64,000 bases of DNA, from the NCBI GenBank assembly GCA_964006375.1, contig OZ023266.1, forward strand, positions 159,963,292 to 160,027,291. The letters run 5' to 3'. Origin of the DNA: Tillus elongatus (Eukaryota; Arthropoda; Insecta; Coleoptera; Cleridae). Every line of letters starts with the position of its first letter. Position 1 is the first letter of the stretch. Below are positions 40,661 to 52,105 of the stretch, in pieces. The notes below the pieces were generated by a model. It saw only the letters and a program-made list of their open reading frames with translations, searched no databases and was not told the origin of the DNA. Position numbers and translations under genes: made by a program.

Positions 40661-40849
40661 AATGGTTTTTTAAAACAAATTTGTAGTTATCCGCGAAGCT
40701 CATTATCTTATTTTTATTTAATTTAGTACCCATGATCTGTTTACATAGGTGTTACTATGGTTCAAGATTGAAGATTCTAGCTTAATGGGAAATTTATTGT
40801 GAATTAACGTTCTTTTTTCTCACAGCTTGTGAGTTCAAAATATGATTAT

Positions 40850-40897
40850 CTAATAATAATGATAATATTAATAATAATAATAATTATTATTATTATA
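40850..40897. repeat. (TAA)n/(TTA)n tract
   Basis: Imperfect TAA repeat immediately 5' of an R4-like LINE fragment. Confidence 0.9.
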
Positions 40898-41446
40898 AAT
40901 ATAACAATCTGGAACATCTGCAAACACTACAAGATAGACGTAAATGAAAAGTGGTACCAGCACACCCTGGGCCCTGCAATAGATGCTGAAGATGTGACAA
41001 TCACATGGAACACACAAGTGCACAGATGTACAGATAGAAAAATAGATGCAAACAAACCAGACCTCATAGTTAAGGATAAGAAGAAAAAACATTGCCTAAT
41101 CCTAGACTTGGTCATACCTTCTGACTACAACATCACACAGAAGGAAGCAGAACAGATGCTTAAATATAAAGACCTGCAAATTGAGTTACAGCGCATGTGA
41201 AACCTGAAGGTCAAAATAATCCCCGTCATCATCGGAGCCACAGGACTTATTTCCAATGCCACCACCAATATCATGAAGGAAGTTCCAGGAAAACACAATC
41301 TCCTGCTAATGCAAAAGGCAGTGGTCCTGAGCACGGCGCATATAGTACGGAAAATACTATGATACTTCCTGACATCCAAACGCAGAAGCAACACCCTAGG
41401 TGCAACTCATGTAGAATAATCGTTAGAATGAACTAAGTGGAATCTC
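40898..41446 (+). mobile_element. R4/Dong-like LINE tail, copy 1 (restriction-like endonuclease)
   Basis: Encodes the C-terminal restriction-like endonuclease of RLE-type LINEs. HYKIDVNEKWYQHTLGPAID and VTITWNTQVHRCTDRKI lead to NKPDLIVKDKKKKHCLILDL, which holds the PD...(D/E)xK-type catalytic residues. EAEQMLKYKDLQIELQRM follows and, after one stop at 41198, VKIIPVIIGATGLI and LMQKAVVLSTAHIVRKIL. The methionine at 40829 sits in flanking TAA repeat and is not a start. RT is missing. It lies between TAA tracts; Dong of Bombyx is known to insert into TAA repeats. Confidence 0.82.
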
Positions 41447-41521
41447 TTATAATAATAATTATTATTATAATAATAATAATAATCATAATTATAATAATAG
41501 TTGTAGTAATAATAATAATGA
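41447..41521. repeat. (TAA)n/(TTA)n tract
   Basis: Separates the two R4-like copies. It contains both TAA and TTA phases. Confidence 0.9.
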
Positions 41522-41534
41522 TACACGCACACAC

Positions 41535-42752
41535 ATATGCATGTTCTGCACCTAGCTACTCATTTGGGATTGTGAACTGGGGTAAAACGGGTATTGTAAA
41601 TCTACAACGGAAGGTGTGAACACTCCTAATAAAATCCGAAAAGCATCACCCGTAGTGCTATCGAGCGAGTAACCCTGCCTAGGCACCAAGGTGGAAGAGG
41701 GGTGCTGGATATTGGTAAACAGTTGGATCAGCAGATAGTGAACCTGCGTATATATTTCCATCAGCAGGCGCTTACTTCTTAACTATACCGTGCCATATGC
41801 AAGCCAGATGATTCAACATCGCTACAATTAAAAGAAAGTGAAATACAAAGTCACCATCGGACTGATCAGGACAAGCTGCAATGTTGGAGGGAGAAGCCTC
41901 TCCATGGGCGACATCTGAATGAGACCTCCCAGGCACATGTCGACAAACTGGCGTCGAACTACTGGTTGGTGTCCGGACAGATGTTTCCATAGACAGGGGG
42001 GTTTTGCTGGCCATACAAGATCAGGTTATCCCAACAAGAAACTACCTGAAGTATATAGTTGAAGATAAGGAGATAATTCTGTTCAAGCTGACAAATGTAG
42101 ATTTGGGTGTCAGTCAGGTCAGGAGGATGTCAAGCGTTTGCTGCAACAGAGTATAAAGAGAGGCACGACGCAGTTGATAAAATACTTCATCTATAACTCG
42201 CTATGAAACTGAGACTTTGAAATCTTAGTAACGTGCCCTACTATAGGTACACTCCTGAGTCTCTTTTAGCGAACTCAGGATACAGGTTGTACTGGGATCG
42301 GACCGTGCTCACAGACCAACGAATTGCCCACAACTTGCCAGTTGTAATAATGGTGGATAAGTCCTGCAACAAAGTGACGCTGATTGATGGCCACACCAAA
42401 GTACAGAGACCTCAAGATGCAAGTGTAGAGACAGTGAAGGGCAGATAGTGTCTGAGTGATTCCAATAGTCACGTCTTCAACTGGTGTGGTTACTAAGAAT
42501 CTTCGAGAGAACATTAAGAGATTGTGCCTTGGAGAATATCTTTATAAGGTTATGCAGAAGGCAGTAATACTTGCAACTGCCCACGCCGCGCGGAGATTCC
42601 TGGGAAATGAGGATGTGTCACGTTGTCGTTCAGCGCCCAATAACTTGGAAAAGGCTACATCTGAGCTCAGTCCCTTTGGTATCTGAGATACCTGGGATGA
42701 GTGAATGTTCTCCTTTGAGGGAGTGTGGAAACCCTTCAGGCCATAGTCGATA
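41535..42752 (+). mobile_element. R4/Dong-like LINE tail, copy 2
   Basis: Longer than copy 1. The RT thumb region SYSFGIVNWGKTGIVNLQRK and ERVTLPRHQGGRGVLDIGKQ is followed by LHGRHLNETSQAHVDKLASN and, in another frame, the region that reads IQDQV in relatives. The endonuclease comes next: PYYRYTPESLLANSGYRLYW, DRTVLTDQRIAHNLPVVIMV, where the usual PD is replaced by PV. After frame breaks it reads VIPIVTSSTGVVTKNL and VMQKAVILATAHAARRFLG. It ends CCATAGTCGATAATAATAAT, running into TAA. Divergence from copy 1 shows two separate insertions, not one duplication. Confidence 0.82.
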
Positions 42753-43241
42753 ATAATAATAATAAAAATAGAAATAGTAATACTAATAATCGCCTTTATT
42801 CACAGATCCACTTTACAAGTATAAAGTAAACTATCAAATAGACATTTTTTCGCTTATCTTCTTCTTTACCTCCACTGATTCAAAATTTCCTTTGTTTCAA
42901 ATTTAATTACAGATTGGGTGTATAATAACAATGTTGCGTATTTTTTGAGCAAATGTTTGTATACAAATTATTGCAATTTTTTTTGCGAATTCACGTGAAC
43001 AAATGTTTTCGAATTTTTGTGGAAAAAATGTGTTGTGTATTTTTTAAAATTTTTGTAATCTATTTTTTTATGTAAGATTACTTAATCAATCTTTGTGAAA
43101 AAATATAGCGTGTTTTCATAAAACAAATTGTTTGAAAATCTTCATGTAAACATTTTTTACATTTTTGTCAAAAGGCTTTCTGTGAACTTTTAACGATTGC
43201 GTCGTAAGAGACTTAATTAATAGCCGACAATCCAATATCTG
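42753..43241. other. TAA tract, then no gene seen
   Basis: Short TAA repeat (42753-42768), then T-rich DNA with irregular repeats of TTTTGTG and AAATTTTTG; no protein signal. Confidence 0.5.
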
Positions 43242-43256
43242 TAAGGCATTTCATGT
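43242..43256 (+). repeat. left target-site duplication of HHR element
   Basis: TAAGGCATTTCATGT, repeated exactly at 43958-43972. Confidence 0.88.
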
Positions 43257-43278
43257 AAGACTCGATGCATTTTCGCAA

Positions 43279-43339
43279 CAATTAGAACCGTAAACCGGTT
43301 TCGCTCTCATTAGAGCTCTTCAGTACGGCATACTAATTG
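43279..43339 (-). ncRNA. hammerhead ribozyme with GTT triplet
   Basis: Full fold with CTGAAGA, GCTCT-AATG-AGAGC, GAAA and ACC/GGT, but C17 is T at this copy. HHRs tolerate H at this position, so activity may be reduced, not lost. Expected cleavage between 43293 and 43292. Confidence 0.82.
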
Positions 43340-43696
43340 TAGCAAAAATGCACCAAAAATAATACGGCTATCGTATAGCCAGTCTCAAAATACTCAGTTA
43401 GTGGTGGACGTGCCGCCACCTAGTTGCGGAACCAAGTACTATGCTGTCACGCCAGCTCCAAATAACGCAAAGTGTTAAAAATTAGAGACTGGATACAGCT
43501 AACTAACAATTTAGAAAATTGTCAGCCCTGGCCCATTTCTACCCCAATATAGGGACAAAGTATGTAAGACTCTCAAAGTATGTAAGCTGGCGTGACAGCA
43601 TAGTACTTGGTTCCGCAACTAGGTGGCGGCACGTCCACCACTTACTGAGTATTTTGAGACTGGCTATACGATAGCCGTTTTATTGCATTTTTGCTA

Positions 43697-43757
43697 CAAT
43701 TAGTATGCCGTACTGAAGAGCTCTAATGAGAGCGAAACCGGTCTACGGTTCTAATTG
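43697..43757 (+). ncRNA. type I hammerhead ribozyme, intact core
   Basis: Same fold as 4972-5032, with all core residues and GTC intact. Expected cleavage between 43743 and 43744. Confidence 0.9.
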
Positions 43758-43957
43758 TTGCGAAAATGCATCGAGTCTTACATACTTTTTCCCTATATTG
43801 GGGTATAAATGGGCCAAGGCTGACAATTTTCTAAATTGTTAGTTAGATGTATCCAGTCTCTATTTTTTAACACTTTGTGTTATTTGGAGCTGGCGTTACA
43901 GCATAGTACTTGGTTCCGCAACTAGTTGGCGGCACGTCCACCACTTACTGAGTATTT

Positions 43958-43972
43958 TAAGGCATTTCATGT
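43958..43972 (+). repeat. right target-site duplication of HHR element
   Basis: Exact copy of 43242-43256. Confidence 0.88.
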
Positions 43973-46020
43973 TTTGATTTCAAAATTATTTTGATGAAAA
44001 GTCGCTAAATCTTCAAGTACCGTAAACCCCTTTACTGCATTTCTAATTTGTACGTTAAAATTCAACATATGTTTGCCAAGGAAAATTACGTCGCATTTCG
44101 CTGGAAGAATATTTCCAAGAACTGAATAAACGTTGTGAATATTCGAAAGATTTCAATAGAAATCCCTGAACAAGTCAGCGCTCAATGCAACACCAAGGCA
44201 GTGAAAATTCCACTAGTGAAAAGACGTTACGTTTTTTATGCAGAGCTGTGAAATACATAGCTAATATCGTTGCGACTTTAGCTGTATTTTTCCATGTGGA
44301 TAATGTCAACTAAAACGACCGTTGGAGCCGTTCAACAAATACTCCCGAGAAAACCTTGAGTCGTAGACGAGGGGATGTGAAGCGTCAAGGGAAAAGGGTT
44401 AGATCCGAACGCACAAGACGCTACCTCGGAGAGTGAGCTAGGATGTTGACAAGTTAACATCGTTCTAATTAGCGTGGCTAATAATTATCTTAAAATAGGT
44501 GATAAAATTCCTTTTTGTTGTCAATAATATCTAACAACAGTTGTCAGTGATTGTTTAATATCATTTGATCGGTATTTGAATTTAAATTAACTACGAGTTT
44601 GACACAAAAACGCGAATTAGGCAGTGATCCTTTATTCACCGACCTGGTGAAACCCTAAAGTTAATCACACAAAGTTTCTGATTATCTGTGAGCGCTAAAT
44701 CAATTGGCATTGTAAATTTCACTTGAGCCAATTTACATTTTAATTACCGTAGAGAGATTTTAATCAAATTAATTCCGAACATCGATTTAAAACAGATGTT
44801 CATTTAATGTTAGGGGCAAATTGTTTCCCCCAGTATTGGAGCAACAAGAACCACCTGCCCAATACCCGTTTATGGAAAGTACCACTTATTCTCTCCAACC
44901 TTCCCTCTCGTATTGGAATTGGTAAACCTATGTTAGGCTCTGATGGTTGACTCTACTTGAAGAGCATCTTCAAGGGTTCAACAGGTAACTCCAAGTGTCA
45001 GGGTTTGGTGAGTCGATGAAACTTTATTTATTTGTGTGGAACAAACAAAACCTCTCATGCAGCAGTCTATTATTTGAACCTCTACGATTTGAATTTTCAA
45101 AGTAATATGATCAAATTTAAACTTCAGTAGTGTCAGTGAGGCGTCTGAAAAGGGCAAATGTAAATTTCCTGTTTATTCTTTAGAATTTTGTCAATGTTGT
45201 GAATTTAAATACATAATACTTGAATTGTAGTTAACAGATTTTTGCTTGTAAAATATGTAACCTGTACATTTCTTAATATTTTTAATGACAATCACTAAAG
45301 TAGAAATTTCACATAGTAATATTTTCTTAATTGGAGCCTCACTCAAATGACTGGCCAGTTCATTCATTGAAAAATCAACCGAAGTGATTGACAAACGTCA
45401 AGCAATTAAGTGATAGTTTGTAATTGCTTTTGAGCTGAAAAATACAGCACTTGATCATTAATATACCTCAAGTAGGTAATGTTAATATTTTTGTAACATA
45501 TAACCATTTTTATTTTATTACTTTGTCACATGCCATGTGAAATAAATTATAATTTCTTTTTATTGAAATTCTTGCTGTTTATTTGATTTTTGTGTATGAG
45601 TTAATATTTATTTGAAATTTACTAACCGTGTCAATTTAATTTTGTTTACTATCCCAAATTTATTAATATGAATAAATTTAATATTATTGTTAGCATTAAC
45701 ATATATGTTTAATTGAAGAGAAATTCCTCCCTAATATCTCCCGTTTGGCAGCAACACAATTAATGAATTATAATTATCGTTTATCTAGATTCCTTAAATT
45801 TTATATAACCAGGCCCTAGCCTGGGGCGCTCACAAATACAGGACTCCAAGCAGATTAACACAGAAAACAGCGTTAGTATTAAACCATATCAAGATCTGCC
45901 AACCTCCTAAAGTGTTTCTATTCTTAATAATAATAATAATAATCTGATAGATGCTTTTAGAGTAGTGCTGATAGGCAAAAGTGACCTCACTATCAAGCAG
46001 ATTCAAATCCACTTGAGGTC
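43973..46020 (+). repeat. unidentified dispersed repeat, copy 2
   Basis: Collinear with 10916-12870 (landmarks given there). No open frame is shared between the copies. The HHR element at 43257 sits near its left edge, so the older repeat was the target. Confidence 0.6.
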
Positions 46021-46079
46021 AATCACCATACACCACGTCACAAGTAGTTTTGTTTAAGGACGGTTACAAACTATATGTA

Positions 46080-46326
46080 TCTTGGCTGGTGTAGTTTTTG
46101 CGTAAATTACGTGAACCGGTTCGTTCGCCAGGAAAGACAGACTTTTTTTTAGAAAATTTAAAATATATCTTCTGAAAATTTTTGTACTTTTCAAACAAAA
46201 AGTTTGTTTGATGAAATACGGTACATTATTTCCACTATATAGGTTACACTATCTATTAAATTCCATGTCTTTCTATAAAAACATACAAAGCAGTTCTGTG
46301 GAAATTCGCACTTGCTGCGTCCAGAC
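46080..46326 (+). mobile_element. H-family 3' fragment
   Basis: The 3' module (TTTGATGAAATACGGTACAT, CACTATATAGGTTACACTA) ends at a worn terminus GCACTTGCTGCGTCCAGAC at 46326, followed by TTTT. Confidence 0.65.
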
Positions 46327-47261
46327 TTTTTAGATTAGTTAAGTAAAGCACATACAAAAGCACGAAGCTCATTTAGCCATTTGGTAGACATGGTTATGTG
46401 TATCTAATTAACTTAAATGTTGTATTTATAATTTCTCAACAGAATGAACCCTTAACGAACCTAAATTAAACAATTCTATTAATTATATATAATCTCGCAT
46501 ATATTGTTTGAGGACATAAACATAAATTTAAAGAAACAGAAGCAATCAGTATTAGTCTAGTCCAGTGTGTCATGATACAATCAGTGTCAATCACACAAGC
46601 AATTTGGCAGAACGACAAAAACATCAGTGTCTTTATTTACTTATGCAAAAAATATTAATGGAAAAGCTTCGTTGATTTTAAAGGTCACTAACAGCATTTT
46701 TACTAAGCGGGAACACCAAAAACATGACAACATGACTGAAACAGAATTTTATCTGATTCAGATAACAAAAAGACTGTAGTACAGGGGCTACCATATCTGG
46801 CTATCTGTCGTATCAGCTTCGAGTATTACCAAAATAGCCACCAGTCTGCATGGATTATCCGCAGAACCTAAACTTTATTTTAAAAAAAAGCATTTTTAAA
46901 CAGAGTTGCCGGTATATCAAATATCAGTCAATTTCACTACTGTTCTTTAACCCAGTCAATCAATGCTCTCAACGCTCTTTTACTTTTTTGTTTGCGGTCC
47001 CGACAGAGGGCAGGAGAGGGCTAGATAAATAAAGAAATAAATAAAATATGACAAAAGAAACAAAGGTTGAAAATTAAAGAAGAAAACACGTTGATATGTA
47101 GATAATATAATTGCTGCACCCTACACACTTTAATTCCATTGTTGAACTTTTAGATACCTAACGTCGTGTTAAGAAGTGTTTTCTGTTCAAATATGTACAC
47201 CACAAGTCTTATACATCTATTCAAGGACAGAGTTATGACGGGAAGAGAAGTATGTTGTTTT
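46327..47261. other. no gene seen
   Basis: AT-rich; AAATAAAGAAATAAATAAAA near 47026-47046 might be an old retroposon tail, but no body is recognisable. Confidence 0.45.
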
Positions 47262-47389
47262 AGTGAATTTTCTTTAAAAAAATCACTAATGAAGAGATCC
47301 CGTCTTTTGAATTTTGATAAAATGTTCTTCAAATGACCGCGAACTAGGCCCCCTAGAGCCCATATCCAGGGTCAGTTTCAATTTTTATA

Positions 47390-47436
<47 letters not shown>

Positions 47437-49450
47437 TTTATTTGTTTGCTGTACGTTTGTGATTTCTTATTGGTTTGCGTGGACTGCAGTTTCGAACCGT
47501 CCCGTTCATCATCAGCACGCTACTGATTGGTTGTGCCTTCGGACTGTGTCGTGTGTATCGGTCTCCTGTCTTGATCACTGTGGTTTAATAGTTTGTCTAT
47601 TTGTATGGCCTTTATTAAGTTTTGTTTAAATGTTTGTACTTGGATTTGTTCTGGCATTAATTGTTTTCTATTGTTTGTTTGTTGAATGTAGTATTGTTCC
47701 CAGATTTCCATCTTTTTGTGGTCTTTAACATGTTTCATTAGTTTTAATTGGGTGATGTCTGGTTTTTGGTGTTTTGTGTCGTGAATGTGTGTAGCTACGT
47801 TTGATTTGTAGCTAAGTATGTGGATTTTATCCAATGCTGTTATATGTTCCTTGAATCTTGTTTCTATTAATTTTTTTGTCATTTCTATATATTTTTTATT
47901 GCATGTGTTACATTCTATTTGATATATTCCGTTTAATTCATGTGGGTTGTGTTCTTGTTTTTTATTTATTTTGTTCATTATTTTGTTATTGGTTTTGTAG
48001 CTCATTTTTAAGTCATATTGTTTGAGTGTTTGTGTTATTTTTTTGATGTGGTGGTTATAAGTGAATGTTGTGTATTTTGTGTTTGTTTCTGATGTTTTGT
48101 TTTCGGTTTTGTTGAATTGTTTGTTTTTGATTTGTTTTACTAGCTTTACTATTGTTTTTTTGTTGTATCCATTTCTTTCTGCTATTTGTATTATGATGTT
48201 GTACTCCTTTTCTCGTTCGTCGTTATGAAGTGGTACATTTAGCATTCTGTTTATTAAGTATCTGTATGCGGCCATTTTGTGTGTATGTGGGTGTAGTGAG
48301 TGTTTAGGTATAGTGATGTCTGTTTGTGTGGGTTTTCTGTATATTTTGTATTCAATCTGGTTTCTTTTCTGATTAGTGTTAAGTCTAGGAAGTTTATGGT
48401 GTTGTTTGATTCTTTTTCTATTGTAAATATTATGTTTCTGTTAATTTGGTTTATTTTTTCGAGGATATTGTCTATGTTGGTTTTTTGATTGTCGTATATT
48501 ATTAATATATCATCGACGTATCTTATCCATTTGATGTTTGGGTCTGCCTCTTTTATGATGGTGTTGATTTTATCTTCTAACTGTTGTATGTATATTTCTG
48601 CCATAATGCTTGATAGTGGAGATCCCATTGGTAGTCCATCTTCTTGGATGTAGTATTCTCCGTTGAACTCAAATTATTTTGTTTTAATATGAAGTTTAAT
48701 ATTTCGCTGATTTGTTGTTTTTTGTTGTTATTTTGCATTTTATTTTCGATTATATTTGTAGTTTCGTTAATTGGTATACATATTTGTTATGTCAAATGAG
48801 GCAAGTCTTGTGTTTTTGTTTATGTTTATGTTTTCTAGTTTATCCACTAGTTCTATTGAGTTTTTTATGTTAAATTTGTTTTCTAGTTATATTTCTTGTT
48901 TTAGTACTTGGTCCATTTCTTTTGCTATTTTGTATGAAGGTGCATCTTTGAAGTTGATGAGTGGTCTTATTGGGTATCCCGTTTTGTGTATTTTTATTAT
49001 TCCTGTCATTGGTGGTGCTTTAGGGTTGTTGTTATAATAATATGTTGTTTTTTGGTTGAATATTGTTTTGTGTTTTTTTATGATGTTTAATATTTGATTC
49101 TGGAATTTTTTCGTTGGGTTTTCGTTCAGTTTCTTGCATTTGTTTGCTGAGATGAAAGTGTTTGTTTTTTTCTATATATATATATATAATAATGATCAGA
49201 TTTTGCTCAAATTTGGCATATACCTTCCCTTTGCAAGTGGCTTGGAGTTCGTTAGTCAGGAAAATCGGCCCAGGTTTTCCCGGAAAATTTTGTGTTTTAT
49301 TTAGAAAAATTTTTATATCTCCGGAAATAACAAAGTAAGAGCAACCAAATTTAGTAAGCTGGTTTTCGTCATAAACTGTATTATGTGTACCAAAATCCAG
49401 ATCTCTATCTTAAAAGACAAAAAAGTTAGAGGTAAATTAATTTTTAATTA
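47262..49450 (+). mobile_element. H-family element split by a Penelope-like element
   Basis: 5' part 47262-47432: AGTGAATTTTCTTT, ATGAAGAGATCCCG, CCGCGAACTAGG and a TA tract from 47397. 3' part from 49172: a short TA tract, then GATCAGATTTTGCTCAAATT and the family core to about 49450. The 3' terminus is not reached. The PLE lies exactly within the TA core. Confidence 0.75.
47433..49171 (-). mobile_element. Penelope-like element, 5'-truncated, RT plus GIY-YIG endonuclease
   Basis: Minus strand from 49170: PPMTGIIKIHKTGYPIRPLI (PLE RT blocks) to LASFDITNMYTN (motif A, about 48780) in one frame with a single stop. There are small indels at about 48777 and 48670. The segment 48628-48254 has MGSPLSSIMAEIYIQQ (motif B) and IRYVDDILIIYD (catalytic YVDD, 48509-48520). 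The segment 48275-47520 (251 aa) has the RT-endonuclease linker (NRMLNVPLHND, ERNGYNKKTIVKLVKQ) and the nuclease GIYQIECNTCNKKYIEMTKK with RFKEH. The second motif reads YIE instead of YIG (47883-47891), a single GGA-to-GAA change, which should impair the nuclease. PLEs lack the LINE endonucleases and use this GIY-YIG domain instead. Confidence 0.9.
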
Positions 49451-50000
49451 ATTAAATCTGATTAAAGAAAGTTAAAATGTCAAAATCAATTGAGTACGAA
49501 TGGGAGTGAAAAATGCTACAAGAAATGACTAACAAGCTCCTAGATATGCGTCTATGTCGTTATTTTCCTAGATTTGGTGATAATATGGACAAAAAATCTA
49601 TTGTAAATCGAAATGGTTTTGTGTAAATTTTAAAACATTGAACCAATGTATTACGGGATATAGCTGCTAGTAGACACACGTAGAGCTTAGCTCAGTGGCC
49701 TAAGTCGCTCTACATCGGATAATCAAATTCAATTGATTCCTGTATGACGAGTTCGAGGCCTAGTTAGTGACTTTACTTTTTTAATTTTTTCATTTCACTT
49801 TACCGTTACCTCTTCAGATTGTTGTTATTGGGATGAATTTTTGTATAAAAAATGATTAGACAAAGAGGAGATGAAAGCTTTAAGACTTAATTCAATTTGA
49901 ATAGCATATGTGGTTGCTTGTTCTTGCCCTAATTTAGTGAAACCGTTCCATATTTAATACAGTCGTAGGCTTTTCCCGTGGCTTCACAAGTGCTTGTTTT
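49451..50000. other. no protein gene; one tRNA-like segment
   Basis: AT-rich DNA between two H elements; see the tRNA-like feature at 49683. Confidence 0.5.
49683..49775 (+). other. tRNA-like sequence (SINE head or tRNA relic)
   Basis: AGAGCTTAGCTCAGTGGCCT resembles an A box with D arm, and GACGAGTTCGAGGCC a B box. An oversized insert separates them and a T-rich tail follows. It cannot fold as a normal tRNA, so it is a SINE-type or pseudogene remnant. Confidence 0.45.
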
Positions 50001-51208
<1,208 letters not shown>

Positions 51209-51225
51209 CTACCTAAGTAGGTGTG
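51209..51225 (+). repeat. left target-site duplication of SINE copy 2
   Basis: CTACCTAAGTAGGTGTG, repeated at 51583-51599. Confidence 0.88.
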
Positions 51226-51582
51226 TGTGTTTTGTGTTTTGTATACTTAACGTCGGCCTATTTCCGCGACTATGGCCAATCACCGACGCCAGGGAGCAGT
51301 TTCACCTCACCATCGTGGAAATTTTGCCGAACCCCTGCCTTTATGTAAGGACGGTAGGGATATTTAACGTGCCCAACATCGCTTGGACACGGAAACGACG
51401 GATTTACGCCCCATCCGGAGGGCGGAACGTACAGACATTCAACTTGCTCAAATACAATGCCAGAACCTCGGTTGATGTAAATGTTACAGTTTCTACTGAA
51501 AAAGTAAAAGGAGAACCCTGGGATCGAACCCAGTACCCTTCGGTTCAGAGGCACATGTTCTTACCTCTGAACCATCGATGCT
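51226..51582 (-). mobile_element. tRNA-derived SINE, full-length copy
   Basis: Minus-strand 5' head AGCATCGATGGTTCAGAGGT (A box) and GGGTTCGATCCCAGGG (perfect B box). The body has CCAATCACC/GACGCC and ends at CCGACGTTAAGTATAC, with a TG/A-rich tail. A perfect 17-bp duplication flanks it, so its ends are certain. The 121-aa and 94-aa frames across it are not genes. Confidence 0.9.
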
Positions 51583-51599
51583 CTACCTAAGTAGGTGTG
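51583..51599 (+). repeat. right target-site duplication of SINE copy 2
   Basis: Exact copy of 51209-51225. Confidence 0.88.
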
Positions 51600-51619
51600 C
51601 AATAGAAAGTGGCTACGTA

Positions 51620-52105
51620 TACTATTTTATTGTAGTTACATTACTGTAACCTCAATACCAAAGTTTAAATCCATTTCTTCAAATTAAGCGGATTATGAAA
51701 ATTCAAAATGTGCCTACTGTGCATTATTTTTATTCCTTGTCTATATATTAGTCAATAGCAATCTGCCTTGTTGGAGAAGTTATTTATTTCACATTGTTCA
51801 TTAATTAAATAAATTTTGTCCAGATTTGTGTTTAATTTTATTATTGATTGAATAGGGTACGTAAACTATTTGAATATAGCTTGCAAAGAAGATGCATGTT
51901 CAAATATGCATCTTTCACGAAAGCGAGTATCTACCTAATTTAGAAGAAATCAGCAATAATTTGATTTCTAATTTCTGGTAAAGTAGCATACAGAAAACCC
52001 GTATATATTAAATTTAAAGGAATCTACAAAGCTTTGCATTTATGTAAAATCTACCGATTTTGTGCGCCATCTACCTAAAAGTAGATAATGTAAAATCTAC
52101 CGATT
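51620..52105 (+). repeat. left arm of a long inverted repeat
   Basis: Reverse complement of 53977-54440 over roughly 450 bp. Examples: CAGCAATAATTTGATTTCTA with its complement at about 54124-54143, and TCTACCGATTTTGTGCGCCA with its complement at about 54013-54035. Near the inner edge CTACCGATTTT-TGCGCCATC is itself repeated (52067 and 52110). Confidence 0.82.

Larger units (their letters stand above)
43257..43957 (-). mobile_element. short retrozyme-like element with two opposed hammerhead units
   Basis: A minus-strand unit (43257 to about 43590) is joined to a plus-strand part (about 43590-43957) of the same family as 3351-5358 but distinctly diverged (GTGGTGGACGTGCCGCC, GTTGCGGAACC). The ends fall at different points of the unit, so they are not terminal inverted repeats. 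The exact 15-bp flanking duplication and the paralogous empty site at about 10908-10930 prove insertion. No coding capacity. Confidence 0.85.

Noticed and set aside
46850..47032. Possible LINE fragment with A-rich tail
   Set aside because: Only a tail-like AAATAAATAAA and a faint YQSISLL; too weak to call.
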